Assembly: GCA_022360445.1 (NCBI GenBank)
Contig: JAKSCV010000032.1
Location: 1-35,769, forward strand
DNA length: 35,769 bases
Direction: 5' to 3'
From: Gammaproteobacteria bacterium
GTDB lineage: Bacteria; Pseudomonadota; Gammaproteobacteria; UBA5861
Both the position numbers and the translations under genes were made by a program. A model generated the notes under the pieces. The model searched no databases. It worked only from the letters and a program-made list of their open reading frames with translations, and was not told the origin of the DNA. Shown here piece by piece: positions 24,577 to 33,732 of this stretch; positions within the stretch are counted from its first letter, which is position 1; every line of letters begins with the position of its first letter.

Positions 24577-25874
24577 CTGTTTGTCGTTGTCTGTTGTGCT
24601 GAAAAGTAGTGATAGAGTAAGGCTAATACGAGGCTGAGTACACAGACAAAGAAGCTCAAGGATATACCACGTTCGAAAATATTATTTGGAATCCCGTGAA
24701 CAATGTAAGCCGCCATGAACAGGCTGCCTGCCAGTGCGATGCGTTTGGGTTGCTGATGTGCTGAAAATAGAAAAGCCTTGAAGAACAAATAAAAAGGCAG
24801 CCACAACAGGCCCAGTAAAACGACAAAACCGATGATTCCTCGGCTGACCAGGGTGGACAGGTATTCATTATGCGGGTGGTCCCAGTTTAGGATTCCCTTG
24901 CTGGCAAACCCTTCCTCAACATACGGTTCAGCGGCAGCCTTGTAACGGCCTAAGCCAATACCGGTTAGCGGATGTTGCTGGATAATTTGATATGATGTTC
25001 GCCAGTTCTCAAAGCGCAGTCCGATAGAGGACCAGGTTTTACCTGGCTGATACGTCTCAATATCTTTAACCGCTGTTTGGATACGTTGGTTGACGCCCGT
25101 CTGCGGGATTAGGTACATGTTAACGCACAGGCTGGCAAATAGTAGTGCCAGCGTGAATTTCAACGCGGGCGAGCCTTTTCTAATATAGGGTAAAACCAAA
25201 ATCAGAATCAGTATGGGCATGGCAATCCAGGCTCCCCGTGTACCGGACAACATGCTGGCAAATACACCGCAGCCAAATGCTGCAATTGGGATAAGTGGCC
25301 CCCACTTCAAGCGTTTGAAATAGGAGATGCCTGCCAGTGACATAAATCCCATAATCAACGTTAGGTTGCCGAAATGGATGAAGTTATTGGCGCCCGTGAC
25401 GCGATCAATATGCAGGATAAAGTGTTGATAAAGCGCTTGCCCCCCTGTGGCAAAGCAGCCCATAGCAATGCCCCACCAGAGTGTACCCTCGCTGGGTTTG
25501 CTTTGGCGAACAAGTAGGTAAATAGGAATAAAAGCCAGGATGCGGGCATGTTTTTCTAGTTTTTTCACGCCGGTATCCGACCAGTCGCCATAAGCGGTTG
25601 CAGCTAAACTGACTAAAAAATAAAGACCCGCAAACCAGAGTACACACTTTTCGGCTGTGGTTAGCCCCCGCCAGTTAGAGTATCTGATTGATGCGTAGAT
25701 GCCCATTAACAACAGCAGCGCCATGATGGTGCTTCCACCCCGGTCTACCGTGAGGACAAGGCTTGGGAGCAGAAACAGTAGGAACTGGGTTGTGATTGAG
25801 AGACTTGTTGGCACGTGAAAACCGGCTCTGAAGCGCGTGTCTAACAGCGTTAGCTGTCCACGCGAGATAGCCAC
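24573..25874 (-). CDS. O-antigen ligase/polymerase-like membrane protein
   Basis: This 433-residue polytopic membrane protein has roughly ten hydrophobic segments. A large periplasmic loop includes the QTAVKDIETYQPGKTWSSIGLRFENWR region. The Wzy_C/WaaL motif HPLTGIGLGRYKAAAEPY comes before NWDHPHNEYLSTLVSRG, typical of O-antigen ligases. It would join O-chain or outer core to lipid A-core in the periplasm, though a polymerase role is equally possible. The GTG start at 25874 lies inside the 3' end of ilvE (25-nt overlap). Confidence 0.85.
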   Translation of the reverse strand: MAISRGQLTLLDTRFRAGFHVPTSLSITTQFLLFLLPSLVLTVDRGGSTIMALLLLMGIYASIRYSNWRGLTTAEKCVLWFAGLYFLVSLAATAYGDWSDTGVKKLEKHARILAFIPIYLLVRQSKPSEGTLWWGIAMGCFATGGQALYQHFILHIDRVTGANNFIHFGNLTLIMGFMSLAGISYFKRLKWGPLIPIAAFGCGVFASMLSGTRGAWIAMPILILILVLPYIRKGSPALKFTLALLFASLCVNMYLIPQTGVNQRIQTAVKDIETYQPGKTWSSIGLRFENWRTSYQIIQQHPLTGIGLGRYKAAAEPYVEEGFASKGILNWDHPHNEYLSTLVSRGIIGFVVLLGLLWLPFYLFFKAFLFSAHQQPKRIALAGSLFMAAYIVHGIPNNIFERGISLSFFVCVLSLVLALLYHYFSAQQTTTNR

Positions 25875-26776
25875 TGCAAGTATTCAGGTTTGCGACCGTG
25901 CACTAAATCAAAAAACAGGCTTTGAAGCTGTGTTGTGATTGGGCCCCGACTGCCGTTTCCAATAGTACGGTTATCAACTTCGCGGATGGGCGTAACTTCA
26001 GCTGCGGTGCCGGTAAAGAAGACTTCATCTGCGATATATACCTCGTCCCGTGTAATGCGCCGTTCAATCACCTTGATGCCCAGGTCACTTGCCAGTGTGA
26101 TCAATGTTTGTCGAGTAATACCGTCCAATGCAGACGTCAGCTCAGGGGTGTAGATGGTACCGTCCCGGACGACGAAAATATTTTCGCCGCTGCCCTCTGC
26201 GACATAGCCATCAACATCCAGCAACATGGCTTCATCGTAACCGTCGTTCAGGGCTTCCTGTAGCGCGAGCATGGAGTTCATGTAACCGCCCACCGATTTT
26301 GCTTTACACATGGTGATATTAACGTGGTGGCGCGTGTATGAGGAGGTTTTGATCCGAATGCCTTTTTCCAGGTTTTCTGCACCGAGGTAAGCGCCCCAGT
26401 CCCAAGCAGCAATCATGACGTGAACGCTGAGGTTGTCTGCCCGCAGCCCCATACCCTCACTGCCGTAAAAGACCAGTGGCCGAATGTAGGCCGACTCAAG
26501 CTGATTCGCAAGTACAACTTTTTTTTGCGCTTCGTTGAGCGTTTCCGCATCAAATGTAACGGGCATTTGTAAGATTTTTGCGGAGTTTAAAAGCCGTTTG
26601 GTGTGTTCTTCTAGTCTGAAGATAGAAGTGCCTTGTTCTGCTTTATAAGCGCGGACGCCTTCAAAGGCGCCCATACCATAGTGCAGTGTGTGAGTGAGTA
26701 CATGGACTTTTGCTTCGCGCCAGGGAATCATCTCTCCGTCCATCCAGATAAGGCCATCTAATTCTGCCATTGACAT
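25850..26776 (-). CDS. ilvE: Branched-chain amino acid aminotransferase
   Basis: This 308-residue fold-type IV PLP enzyme catalyses the last transamination to Leu, Ile and Val. It shows IWMDGEMIPWREAKVHVLTHTLHYG, quoted here by parts: HTLHYGMGAFEGVRAY near the N-terminus. The PLP lysine is K160 in CKAKSVGGYMNSM, matching the E. coli position, and YVAEGSGENIFVV is the cofactor phosphate region. GGAG lies upstream of the ATG at 26776. It follows glnE by about 24 bp and overlaps the ligase gene downstream. The glnE-ilvE-LPS order is found in pseudomonads and relatives. Confidence 0.96.
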   Translation of the reverse strand: MSMAELDGLIWMDGEMIPWREAKVHVLTHTLHYGMGAFEGVRAYKAEQGTSIFRLEEHTKRLLNSAKILQMPVTFDAETLNEAQKKVVLANQLESAYIRPLVFYGSEGMGLRADNLSVHVMIAAWDWGAYLGAENLEKGIRIKTSSYTRHHVNITMCKAKSVGGYMNSMLALQEALNDGYDEAMLLDVDGYVAEGSGENIFVVRDGTIYTPELTSALDGITRQTLITLASDLGIKVIERRITRDEVYIADEVFFTGTAAEVTPIREVDNRTIGNGSRGPITTQLQSLFFDLVHGRKPEYLQWLSRVDS

Positions 26777-26800
26777 TGGCTATTCTCCGCTAAATATTTA

Positions 26801-29707
26801 CTAATGTTGATTACTCGAACTCATCAGGGACTGCCAGATGGTGCTGACCTGGTCGCGGAAACAGAATAACTCAGTATCCATTTCGACGATTGAGGGTGTC
26901 TCCTCCAGCGCCAGTTGATGCAATCGGTTGCGATAAAAGAGGTAAGCGGCTTTCAGCAGACCGGCGTCACCTTCTTTCATCACACCACTTTCTTGCAGTG
27001 CGTCGAGTAAACGGTAGTTATCCGTATACTCTAACAGCACCGGGTATCTGTTTCCCCACACAAGAACCGCGTATTGAACCATAAACTCAATATCGACGAT
27101 ACCTCCTTTGTCTTGTTTTATGTGGAATCCCTTGTCTTGGTGGCTTCCCAAAGCCTTGCGCATTTTTTCCCGCATACTCATAACGTCATTGAGCAGAGCA
27201 TCCGGACCTCGCTTTTTTTGAAGAACTCGGTTGCGAATGGTCTGGAATTTTTCTTCAAAATGTTTACTGCCAACGACGACTCGGGCGCGGACCATCGCCT
27301 GGTGCTCCCATGTCCATGCTTTGTCTTGCTGGTAGTTTTCGAACGCAGTGAGGCTACTGACCAGCAAGCCAGACGCTCCATTAGGGCGTAGCCGTGTATC
27401 AATATCATAAAGCTTGCCGGCAGCGGTTAAGGTTGTCAGAAAGTGTACGAGTTTTTGCGTGAGTTTTATAAAAAATTGTGTGTTTGAAATGGGCTTCGGA
27501 CCATCGGTTGTAGCGCTTTGGCTGTCGTTGTCATGCAGGAAAACAAGATCCAGATCTGACCCGTATCCTAACTCGATGCCACCGAGTTTACCGTAGGCGA
27601 TCACGGCAAGCTCGGCGTGTTGTGCATTCCCTTCACCGCTATGGGTTGGTGCACCATGAGTTTCGGTCAATTGAATCAGGACTTGCTCATAAGCGGCTCC
27701 AATCACGGCTTCCGCCAGCCATGTCAGTTGGTCGCTCACGTTCATCAGGGGCAGTTTCTGCTCAATGTCCAGGCAGACGATACGACAAATATGGGCTTGT
27801 CTGAAGCGTCGCAAAGCGTCCATTTGTTCACCCAGGTCTTCCCGATGAAGGCTAAGTGTCTGCTTGGCCTCACGGAGCAAATCGGCCTTGGATGGTAAAT
27901 GGAGTGAGAGTCGCTCATCGATCAATTCATCAATGACGATGGGATGTTGAATGATGAACTCAGCGACCCATGCACTGGCGCCGAAGAGGCGCACGAGGCG
28001 GTCCAGGGCGTGAGGTTGTTCGAAGAGCAGTGAGATGTATACGCTTCGGCCTGCGGTATGCTCAAGAAAAGGCAGTACACGGCCGAGCGTCTCATCAGGG
28101 TTGCTCAATTGCATCAGCGCCTGAAGTAGTCGCGGCATGAGTGCATCCAGGCGTTTTTGCGCGGTGTGACTCAGACGAGCTCTTTCAATAGAGCGCTTGA
28201 AAGCCCTTAAACGATCACAGGTTTCGGGTTGTTGAAAGCCGGCTTCTAGTACGGCGCTTTCAAAGTTTTCCAAGTGGACATCATTGCCCCACAGCGAGAG
28301 CCAGAGTTCAGCGGCCGCAGAATCACCGTGTTCGTCGGTATGGAAAATCGCGTCAAACTGTGTTTGTACCACCTGGCGGTGTGCTGAGAGTGTCTCGTAA
28401 AACGCTGCCCAATTGGGATAGTCCATGCTGTAAGCTAAACGTATCTGTTCTGTTTTCTGGGTGGGTAGATCATGGGTTTGCTGGTCGTCCACCATTTGCA
28501 AACGGTTCTCCGTGCGCCTGAGAAAGTCGTAAGCGGCGACCAGGTTTGCGCTGTCATCCGGGTGGATGTGGTTGGACTCAGCCAGTCTGTTCAGTGTGGT
28601 GATGATGCTGCGTGATTGCAGCTGCGGCTCATGCCCGCCGCGCACAAGTTGAAAAGCCTGGCCGATGAACTCAATTTCACGGATGCCGCCGGGGCCCAGT
28701 TTGATATTGTCTTGCAAGCCTTTGCGCTTGACTTCGGTGCTGATCATGCGCTTGAGTTCGCGCAGGGCGTCAAAAGCGCCATAGTCAAGGTACCGCCGAT
28801 AAATAAAGGGTTTCAGGTTCTTGAGGAGTTCATCGCTTTGAGGGCTCTGGCCGGCGACCACACGTGCCTTGATCATGGCATAGCGCTCCCATTCCCGTCC
28901 ATGGAGCAGGTAGTAATCCTCGATGGCCGGGAAACTGGCGGCCAGTGCGCCAGAGTCGCCAAAGGGACGTAAGCGCATATCCACCCGGTAGACAAAGCCG
29001 TCTGCCGTGGTTTCGTTGAGTAGTTTGATGAGTTGCTGGCCCACACGAATGAAAAACTGTTGGTTATCCAGGCTGGCTTGGCCGTCTGTCTGGCCGTGTT
29101 CGGGGAAGGCGAATATCAGGTCGATATCCGAAGAAAAATTCAGCTCGTGTCCACCGAGCTTGCCCATGCCAATTACGCTCATTTCTTGTGCTTCGCCTGT
29201 CGCGCTGCGAGGGACGCCATAGCGATCAGATAATGTTGCCTGAGCTCGGGCCAGGGCGGTTTGTATGCAGCTTTCAGCCAAGTGGGTGAGGTCGCGCAGC
29301 GTTTCTTCTGTCTCTGCCCAGCCGGCGAGGTCGCGCCAGGCGATTCGGATCATTTCTCGATGCCTGAAGTGGCGGAGTTGGCGCATAAATGTGTCATTGT
29401 CACTTGAGGGAGTTAGCGTGGCCTGCGCGTTTTTGCTGTACTGCTCCGCTGAATAAGTCGATAACAAGTCCCCCCTGTCGAGGAGCGATACGAGCAGGTC
29501 GGGTTGCGCTGCGCAGTGTTTGGCAATAAAAGGGCTTGCCGAAAAAATAGCATCCAGATGCCGTGAGAGGGTTTGCGGGTTTGGCGCTTCAATCAGTCCG
29601 CCTCTGAGATGGGATAAGACATTATCAAGCGCCTGCTCAGAGTGTTGCATAAGCTCTGGCGGTGGAGGTAGCGGCAGGGCGGGTTCAGGAAGTTGCGTTA
29701 ATGTCAT
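26801..29707 (-). CDS. glnE: Bifunctional glutamine synthetase adenylyltransferase/adenylyl-removing enzyme
   Basis: This 968-residue enzyme adenylylates glutamine synthetase to lower its activity and also removes AMP, depending on PII state. The two nucleotidyltransferase domains each keep the GKLGG motif and two acidic metal ligands. They are GMGKLGGHELNFSSDIDLIF in the N-terminal adenylyl-removase and AYGKLGGIELGYGSDLDLVF in the C-terminal adenylyltransferase. Length is close to the E. coli enzyme (946). It is divergent from the iron-uptake operon, with the 100-bp gap holding the Fur box. It is the first gene of the minus-strand glnE-ilvE-LPS block. Confidence 0.97.
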   Translation of the reverse strand: MTLTQLPEPALPLPPPPELMQHSEQALDNVLSHLRGGLIEAPNPQTLSRHLDAIFSASPFIAKHCAAQPDLLVSLLDRGDLLSTYSAEQYSKNAQATLTPSSDNDTFMRQLRHFRHREMIRIAWRDLAGWAETEETLRDLTHLAESCIQTALARAQATLSDRYGVPRSATGEAQEMSVIGMGKLGGHELNFSSDIDLIFAFPEHGQTDGQASLDNQQFFIRVGQQLIKLLNETTADGFVYRVDMRLRPFGDSGALAASFPAIEDYYLLHGREWERYAMIKARVVAGQSPQSDELLKNLKPFIYRRYLDYGAFDALRELKRMISTEVKRKGLQDNIKLGPGGIREIEFIGQAFQLVRGGHEPQLQSRSIITTLNRLAESNHIHPDDSANLVAAYDFLRRTENRLQMVDDQQTHDLPTQKTEQIRLAYSMDYPNWAAFYETLSAHRQVVQTQFDAIFHTDEHGDSAAAELWLSLWGNDVHLENFESAVLEAGFQQPETCDRLRAFKRSIERARLSHTAQKRLDALMPRLLQALMQLSNPDETLGRVLPFLEHTAGRSVYISLLFEQPHALDRLVRLFGASAWVAEFIIQHPIVIDELIDERLSLHLPSKADLLREAKQTLSLHREDLGEQMDALRRFRQAHICRIVCLDIEQKLPLMNVSDQLTWLAEAVIGAAYEQVLIQLTETHGAPTHSGEGNAQHAELAVIAYGKLGGIELGYGSDLDLVFLHDNDSQSATTDGPKPISNTQFFIKLTQKLVHFLTTLTAAGKLYDIDTRLRPNGASGLLVSSLTAFENYQQDKAWTWEHQAMVRARVVVGSKHFEEKFQTIRNRVLQKKRGPDALLNDVMSMREKMRKALGSHQDKGFHIKQDKGGIVDIEFMVQYAVLVWGNRYPVLLEYTDNYRLLDALQESGVMKEGDAGLLKAAYLFYRNRLHQLALEETPSIVEMDTELFCFRDQVSTIWQSLMSSSNQH

Positions 29708-29728
29708 CGGATCAGCACATAATATTTA

Positions 29729-29757
29729 TTGAAAGTGTTTTTGATAACCATTATCAT
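29729..29757 (+). promoter_or_regulatory. Sigma-70 promoter of the iron-uptake operon
   Basis: TTGAAA (29729-29734) and TATCAT (29752-29757) are separated by exactly 17 bp, each one mismatch from consensus. They precede the start codon at 29807 by about 50 bp. Confidence 0.7.
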
Positions 29758-29761
29758 TTTC
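29743..29761. promoter_or_regulatory. Fur box
   Basis: GATAACCATTATCATTTTC matches 15 of 19 positions of the Fur consensus (GATAATGATAATCATTATC). It covers the -10 of the promoter, so iron-loaded Fur would block transcription of the downstream transporter. Confidence 0.8.
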
Positions 29762-29806
29762 ATAAAGGTTTTGTGGTGCTTTTTCTTACAATTTTAAGGT
29801 GTGAAA

Positions 29807-30832
29807 ATGAAAATTTTAAAATCAATTGTCGTTGCTACGGTTGTTTTGTTGTTCTCCGTGCCAGCATGGTCGGCTGAAGAAGTCAACGTTTATTCTGCTC
29901 GAAAGGAAAACTTGATTAAACCATTACTTGACCAGTTTAGCCAAAGTACAGGGATACGCGTTAATTTGATTACCGCCGGCGCAGATGCGCTCATCAAGCG
30001 TTTGCAAACTGAGGGGCGGAATTCGCCGGCTGACATCTTATTAACCGTGGACGCTGGCCGCTTGCACGCCGCAGAGGCAGCGGGTTTGTTGCAAAGCGTG
30101 GAAAGTGACATTCTCAACCAGACTATTCCTGCTCATTTCCGTGACTTAGATAACCACTGGTTTGGCTTGTCTTTGCGCTCACGTGTCATTGTTTATAGTA
30201 AAGATCGTGTTTCTAAAAGTGAACTTTCAACTTATGAAGATTTGGCGGATGAGAAGTGGAAAGGTCGTATTTGTATTCGGTCTTCAGGCAATATTTATAA
30301 TCAATCACTGCTCGCCTCTTTGATTGCTCATCATGGCGTAGAAAAAGCAGAAGCCTGGGCTAAAGCGGTGGTGGCCAATATGGCGAGATCCCCCAAGGGT
30401 AATGATCGCGCGCAGGTCAAAGCCGTGGCGGTGGGCGAGTGTGATATCGCAGTGGTGAATACTTACTATATTGGCAAGATGCAAACATCAACAAAAGATG
30501 ATGGCCAGAAGGAAGCAGTTGCAAAAGTTGCGGTATTTTATCCGAATCAGGGTGACCGGGGCGCCCATATGAATGTCAGTGGAGCGGGTGTCGTGACGCA
30601 TTCAAAAAACCGAGATAATGCCGTTAAACTGTTAGAGTTTCTTGTGCAGGACGAATCCCAGCGCTGGTATGCTGAGAAGAACTTTGAATACCCTGTGAAA
30701 GCCGGTGTGGCGCCGAGTGGTATTGTCAAGTCCTGGGGTTATCCGTTTAAGCAGGATTCGCTCGATATCACAATGTTAGGAATTCATAATGCAGAGGCGG
30801 TTAAGGTGTTCGATCGGGCTGGCTGGAAGTAA
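29807..30832 (+). CDS. fbpA: Fe(III) ABC transporter substrate-binding protein
   Basis: This periplasmic ferric-ion-binding protein of 341 residues has a signal peptide ending PAWSA before EEVNVYSARKE. The adjacent tyrosines in VVNTYYIGKM (about Y220-Y221 from this start) match the FbpA/FutA iron-binding tyrosine pair. Its length and the repeated NVYSARKENLIKPLLD start are normal. ATG 29807 is preceded by AAGGTG at the right distance; GTG 29801 is part of that sequence. The gene is Fur-boxed and is followed by permease and ATPase genes. A two-part hairpin (30817-30850) spans its stop codon and may reduce read-through into the permease. Confidence 0.93.
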   Translation: MKILKSIVVATVVLLFSVPAWSAEEVNVYSARKENLIKPLLDQFSQSTGIRVNLITAGADALIKRLQTEGRNSPADILLTVDAGRLHAAEAAGLLQSVESDILNQTIPAHFRDLDNHWFGLSLRSRVIVYSKDRVSKSELSTYEDLADEKWKGRICIRSSGNIYNQSLLASLIAHHGVEKAEAWAKAVVANMARSPKGNDRAQVKAVAVGECDIAVVNTYYIGKMQTSTKDDGQKEAVAKVAVFYPNQGDRGAHMNVSGAGVVTHSKNRDNAVKLLEFLVQDESQRWYAEKNFEYPVKAGVAPSGIVKSWGYPFKQDSLDITMLGIHNAEAVKVFDRAGWK

Positions 30833-30850
30833 CCTTTCCAGTAGTCAGCC
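30817..30850 (+). terminator. Hairpin at the fbpA stop, possible attenuator
   Basis: GGCTG/CAGCC and CTGGAA/TTCCAG form a two-part stem around a 7-nt loop with an asymmetric internal loop, followed by AAGGTTTTCTTC. Such structures commonly favour expression of the binding-protein gene in ABC operons. Termination is probably partial. Confidence 0.4.
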
Positions 30851-30897
30851 AAGGTTTTCTTCAAGGCTGTTTTTAGAGGTGCTGAAAAAACAATAAC

Positions 30898-32613
30898 GTG
30901 AATTATCTTGTTCACAATGCCAGGCACCGGATGAGGGGCGTTGCCGTACGCGGCTATGCCCCTTTTCGGTTGTTATCGTCTTCCAGTTGGCTGTTGAGTG
31001 CTTTGTTATGCGCCGGGATCATTGCGGTTCCGGTGGCGACCATTGCCGTTTATGTCTTTGTACCGGCAGGCCCTGTGTGGTCTCACTTGGTTGATACGGT
31101 GTTGGCGGACTATGTTATTAATTCGCTGGTATTGATGGTCGGGGTTACTTTGGGTGCGGGTATCATTGGTGTATCCACAGCGTGGATAACCGCCATGTAT
31201 GCGTTCCCAGGGCGTCGTTTTTTTGAATGGGCGCTTTTATTACCCTTAGCAGTTCCGACCTATATCATTGCGTATATCTACACCGATTTATTAGAAGTTG
31301 CAGGGCCTGTTCAGCAAGGTATCCGCTCATCATTTAATCTCCAATATGGTGAGTATTATTTTCCAGATGTGCGGTCCCTCGGTGGGGCCATCCTGGTTTT
31401 CTCCCTGGTACTGTATCCTTACGTGTACTTGACGTCCCGCGCGGCTTTTCTTTCTCAATCTATTTGTGTGTTGGAGGTGAGTCGTACATTGGGGTGTTCT
31501 CCCTTTCGCAGCTTTTTCGTTGTTGCCCTTCCCCTGGCTCGACCTGCGATCATGGTAGGGCTGTCGCTGACCTTGATGGAAACCTTGGCGGATTTCGGGG
31601 CTGTTGACTATTTTGGTGTGAGTACCTTCACCACCGGGATTTATCGCACCTGGTTCGGTCTCAATAATGATGCAGCGGCGGCGCAACTTGCCGCAGTCAT
31701 GATGTTGTTTATTTTTGCTTTATTATTGCTTGAGCGTTGGTCGCGTTTTAAAGCAAAGTTTCACCATGCGAGTGGACGATATCAATCGATACCGGAGTTG
31801 CATTTGAGAGGAGGCAAAGGGTTATTAGCCTTCTTGGCTTGTAGTTTGCCGTTGGGGTTTGGTTTTCTGTTGCCGTTTGTGCAATTGTGCCGCTGGGCGG
31901 TATCCACATGGCGGGAGATGGTCGATAGTGCCTTTTGGAGCCTAGTAACAAACTCCCTCATGTTAGCGGCTGTTACAGCGCTGGTAGCACTTATTCCTGC
32001 GTTGTTGCTCGCGTATGCACAACGACTGTATCCGGTTCGGGTTTTGCGGTTTGCCGCGCGTTTTGCGGGAATGGGGTACGCGATCCCAGGCTCCGTGATT
32101 GCCGTGGGTGTTTTGATTCCTTTCGGGATGCTGGATAACTTTGTGGATGGCATAGTACAAAATCGCTTTGGGTTCTCAACCGGACTGATTTTCAGTGGTA
32201 CCGTGTTTATTTTGATCTTTGCTTATACTGTGCGCTTTTTGGCGGTATCTTTGCAATCGGTAGAATCGGGGCTTGGCGGTATTCATGCGTCAATGGATCA
32301 AGCCGCTTTATCAATGGGTAAAGCGCCCTTGGGCATTTTAAAAACTGTGCATTTGCCGATAATGAAGGGGACACTGCTGACGGCTGTTTTGTTGGTTTTT
32401 GTCGATGTTTTAAAGGAGCTTCCAGCAACCATGATTCTCAGGCCGTTTAATTTTAATACGCTGGCGGTGAGAGTGTATGAGCTTGCCTCTGATGAGCGCC
32501 TTGCCGACTCCTCCACAGCCGCGATTGCGATTGTTCTGGTGGGCCTTATTCCCGTGATCATGCTCAGTAAAACGATTGCTCGTTCCAGGCCTGGACAACA
32601 TGAACCAACTTGA
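30898..32613 (+). CDS. fbpB: Fe(III) ABC transporter permease (FbpB/SfuB type)
   Basis: This 571-residue inner-membrane protein fuses two permease domains, each with about six membrane segments. The first EAA-like loop is SRTLGCSPFRSFFVVALPLARPAI (in parts) and the second is AALSMGKAPLGILKTVHLPIMKGTL. This tandem arrangement is typical for ferric iron transporters. The GTG start at 30898 has only a distant AGAGGT. Met at about 30931 is a weaker alternative. It overlaps the start of the ATPase gene by 14 nt. Confidence 0.92.
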   Translation: MNYLVHNARHRMRGVAVRGYAPFRLLSSSSWLLSALLCAGIIAVPVATIAVYVFVPAGPVWSHLVDTVLADYVINSLVLMVGVTLGAGIIGVSTAWITAMYAFPGRRFFEWALLLPLAVPTYIIAYIYTDLLEVAGPVQQGIRSSFNLQYGEYYFPDVRSLGGAILVFSLVLYPYVYLTSRAAFLSQSICVLEVSRTLGCSPFRSFFVVALPLARPAIMVGLSLTLMETLADFGAVDYFGVSTFTTGIYRTWFGLNNDAAAAQLAAVMMLFIFALLLLERWSRFKAKFHHASGRYQSIPELHLRGGKGLLAFLACSLPLGFGFLLPFVQLCRWAVSTWREMVDSAFWSLVTNSLMLAAVTALVALIPALLLAYAQRLYPVRVLRFAARFAGMGYAIPGSVIAVGVLIPFGMLDNFVDGIVQNRFGFSTGLIFSGTVFILIFAYTVRFLAVSLQSVESGLGGIHASMDQAALSMGKAPLGILKTVHLPIMKGTLLTAVLLVFVDVLKELPATMILRPFNFNTLAVRVYELASDERLADSSTAAIAIVLVGLIPVIMLSKTIARSRPGQHEPT

Positions 32614-33643
32614 ACTCAGAGATATCACGTTGCAGCAAGGGGGCAAAACGATCGTCAGTGACGTGAATTTGTCGCTTGAGGCCGGGGAAATTGGCTGCTT
32701 ACTGGGGCCAAGTGGGTGCGGTAAAACAACACTTCTCAAATGCATAGCAGGCTTTTTGCCGCAGCAATCGGGGGAAGTCGTCATACGAAATCAAGTTATT
32801 CGACGAGGACATAGATTTCCGCCAGAAAAAAGACAAGTGGGCATGGTGTTTCAGGATTTAGCCTTGTTTCCGCATTTATCGGTGGCGGATAACATTGGGT
32901 TTGGGCTGAAGTCCTTGTCAAAATTGAAGCGCACCTATCGCATTGAACAACTATTGAGGCTAGTCGGTATGTCCAAGTATAAGGACGCTTTTCCGCACGA
33001 GCTTTCTGGCGGCGAGCAGCAGCGAATCGCTCTGATCCGGGCGATGGCGCCTGCCCCTGCCTTATTGTTGATGGATGAGCCTTTTAGCAGCCAGGATACG
33101 GATCGCCGAGAGCGGCTTTCTATGGAAGTACGTGATGTTCTCAAGAAAGAAGGTATGACGGCCTTACTGGTGACACATGATCAGACCGAGGCTTTTGCTA
33201 TATCTGATAAGATGGGCTTGCTGGCGCAAGGTGTATTGCATCAGTGGGGCTTAAGCTATGACTTGTATCATGAGCCCCACTCGCCTTTTGTTGCCAATTT
33301 TATTGGTAAGGGAGTGTTATTGCGGGGTCGAGTCGTCAATGAACGGACCTTACAAACCCCCTTAGGGTATGTCAGTGGCGAATTTTCCCGGCAGTACTCC
33401 GCCGGTTTTAACGTGCGCCTCTTGGTACGGCCTGATGACATCATCCATGATGATGAGGCGGCTAAAACCGCTAAAGTCGTCAAGAAAACATTCCAGGGGG
33501 CCACTTTTCTCTACACGCTGGCGCTTTTGGGAGGAGACCAAGTCTTGTGCTTGGCATCTAGCCATCATGATCATGAAGTGGGTGAAGAAATCGGTGTGCG
33601 CTTGGAAATGGACCATTTAGTGGTTTTTGACGCCGGCGGCTAA
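32600..33643 (+). CDS. fbpC: Fe(III) ABC transporter ATP-binding protein (FbpC type)
   Basis: This 347-residue ATPase powers the permease from the cytoplasm. It contains Walker A GPSGCGKTTLLK, the Q-loop region VGMVFQDLALFPHLSV, signature LSGGEQQRIALIRA, Walker B LLLMDEPFSSQD and the switch histidine in LVTHDQTEAFAI. A C-terminal TOBE-like domain (about 240-347) follows. The ATG at 32600 lies inside the permease gene, so translation is coupled. Confidence 0.94.
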   Translation: MNQLELRDITLQQGGKTIVSDVNLSLEAGEIGCLLGPSGCGKTTLLKCIAGFLPQQSGEVVIRNQVIRRGHRFPPEKRQVGMVFQDLALFPHLSVADNIGFGLKSLSKLKRTYRIEQLLRLVGMSKYKDAFPHELSGGEQQRIALIRAMAPAPALLLMDEPFSSQDTDRRERLSMEVRDVLKKEGMTALLVTHDQTEAFAISDKMGLLAQGVLHQWGLSYDLYHEPHSPFVANFIGKGVLLRGRVVNERTLQTPLGYVSGEFSRQYSAGFNVRLLVRPDDIIHDDEAAKTAKVVKKTFQGATFLYTLALLGGDQVLCLASSHHDHEVGEEIGVRLEMDHLVVFDAGG

Positions 33644-33732
33644 GCAAAAGCATCGTGTCAACAGTGCTTCTCTGAGGCGCCGTAATCATGCAAAATTAAT
33701 CACCTAATTATTTCTAAAGTAGATAAAGTGTT

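Noticed and set aside
33644-33732. Cobalamin riboswitch or Zur box ahead of the CobW gene
   Set aside because: The 89-bp gap is too short for a cobalamin riboswitch and shows no good Zur palindrome, only an AT-rich segment.
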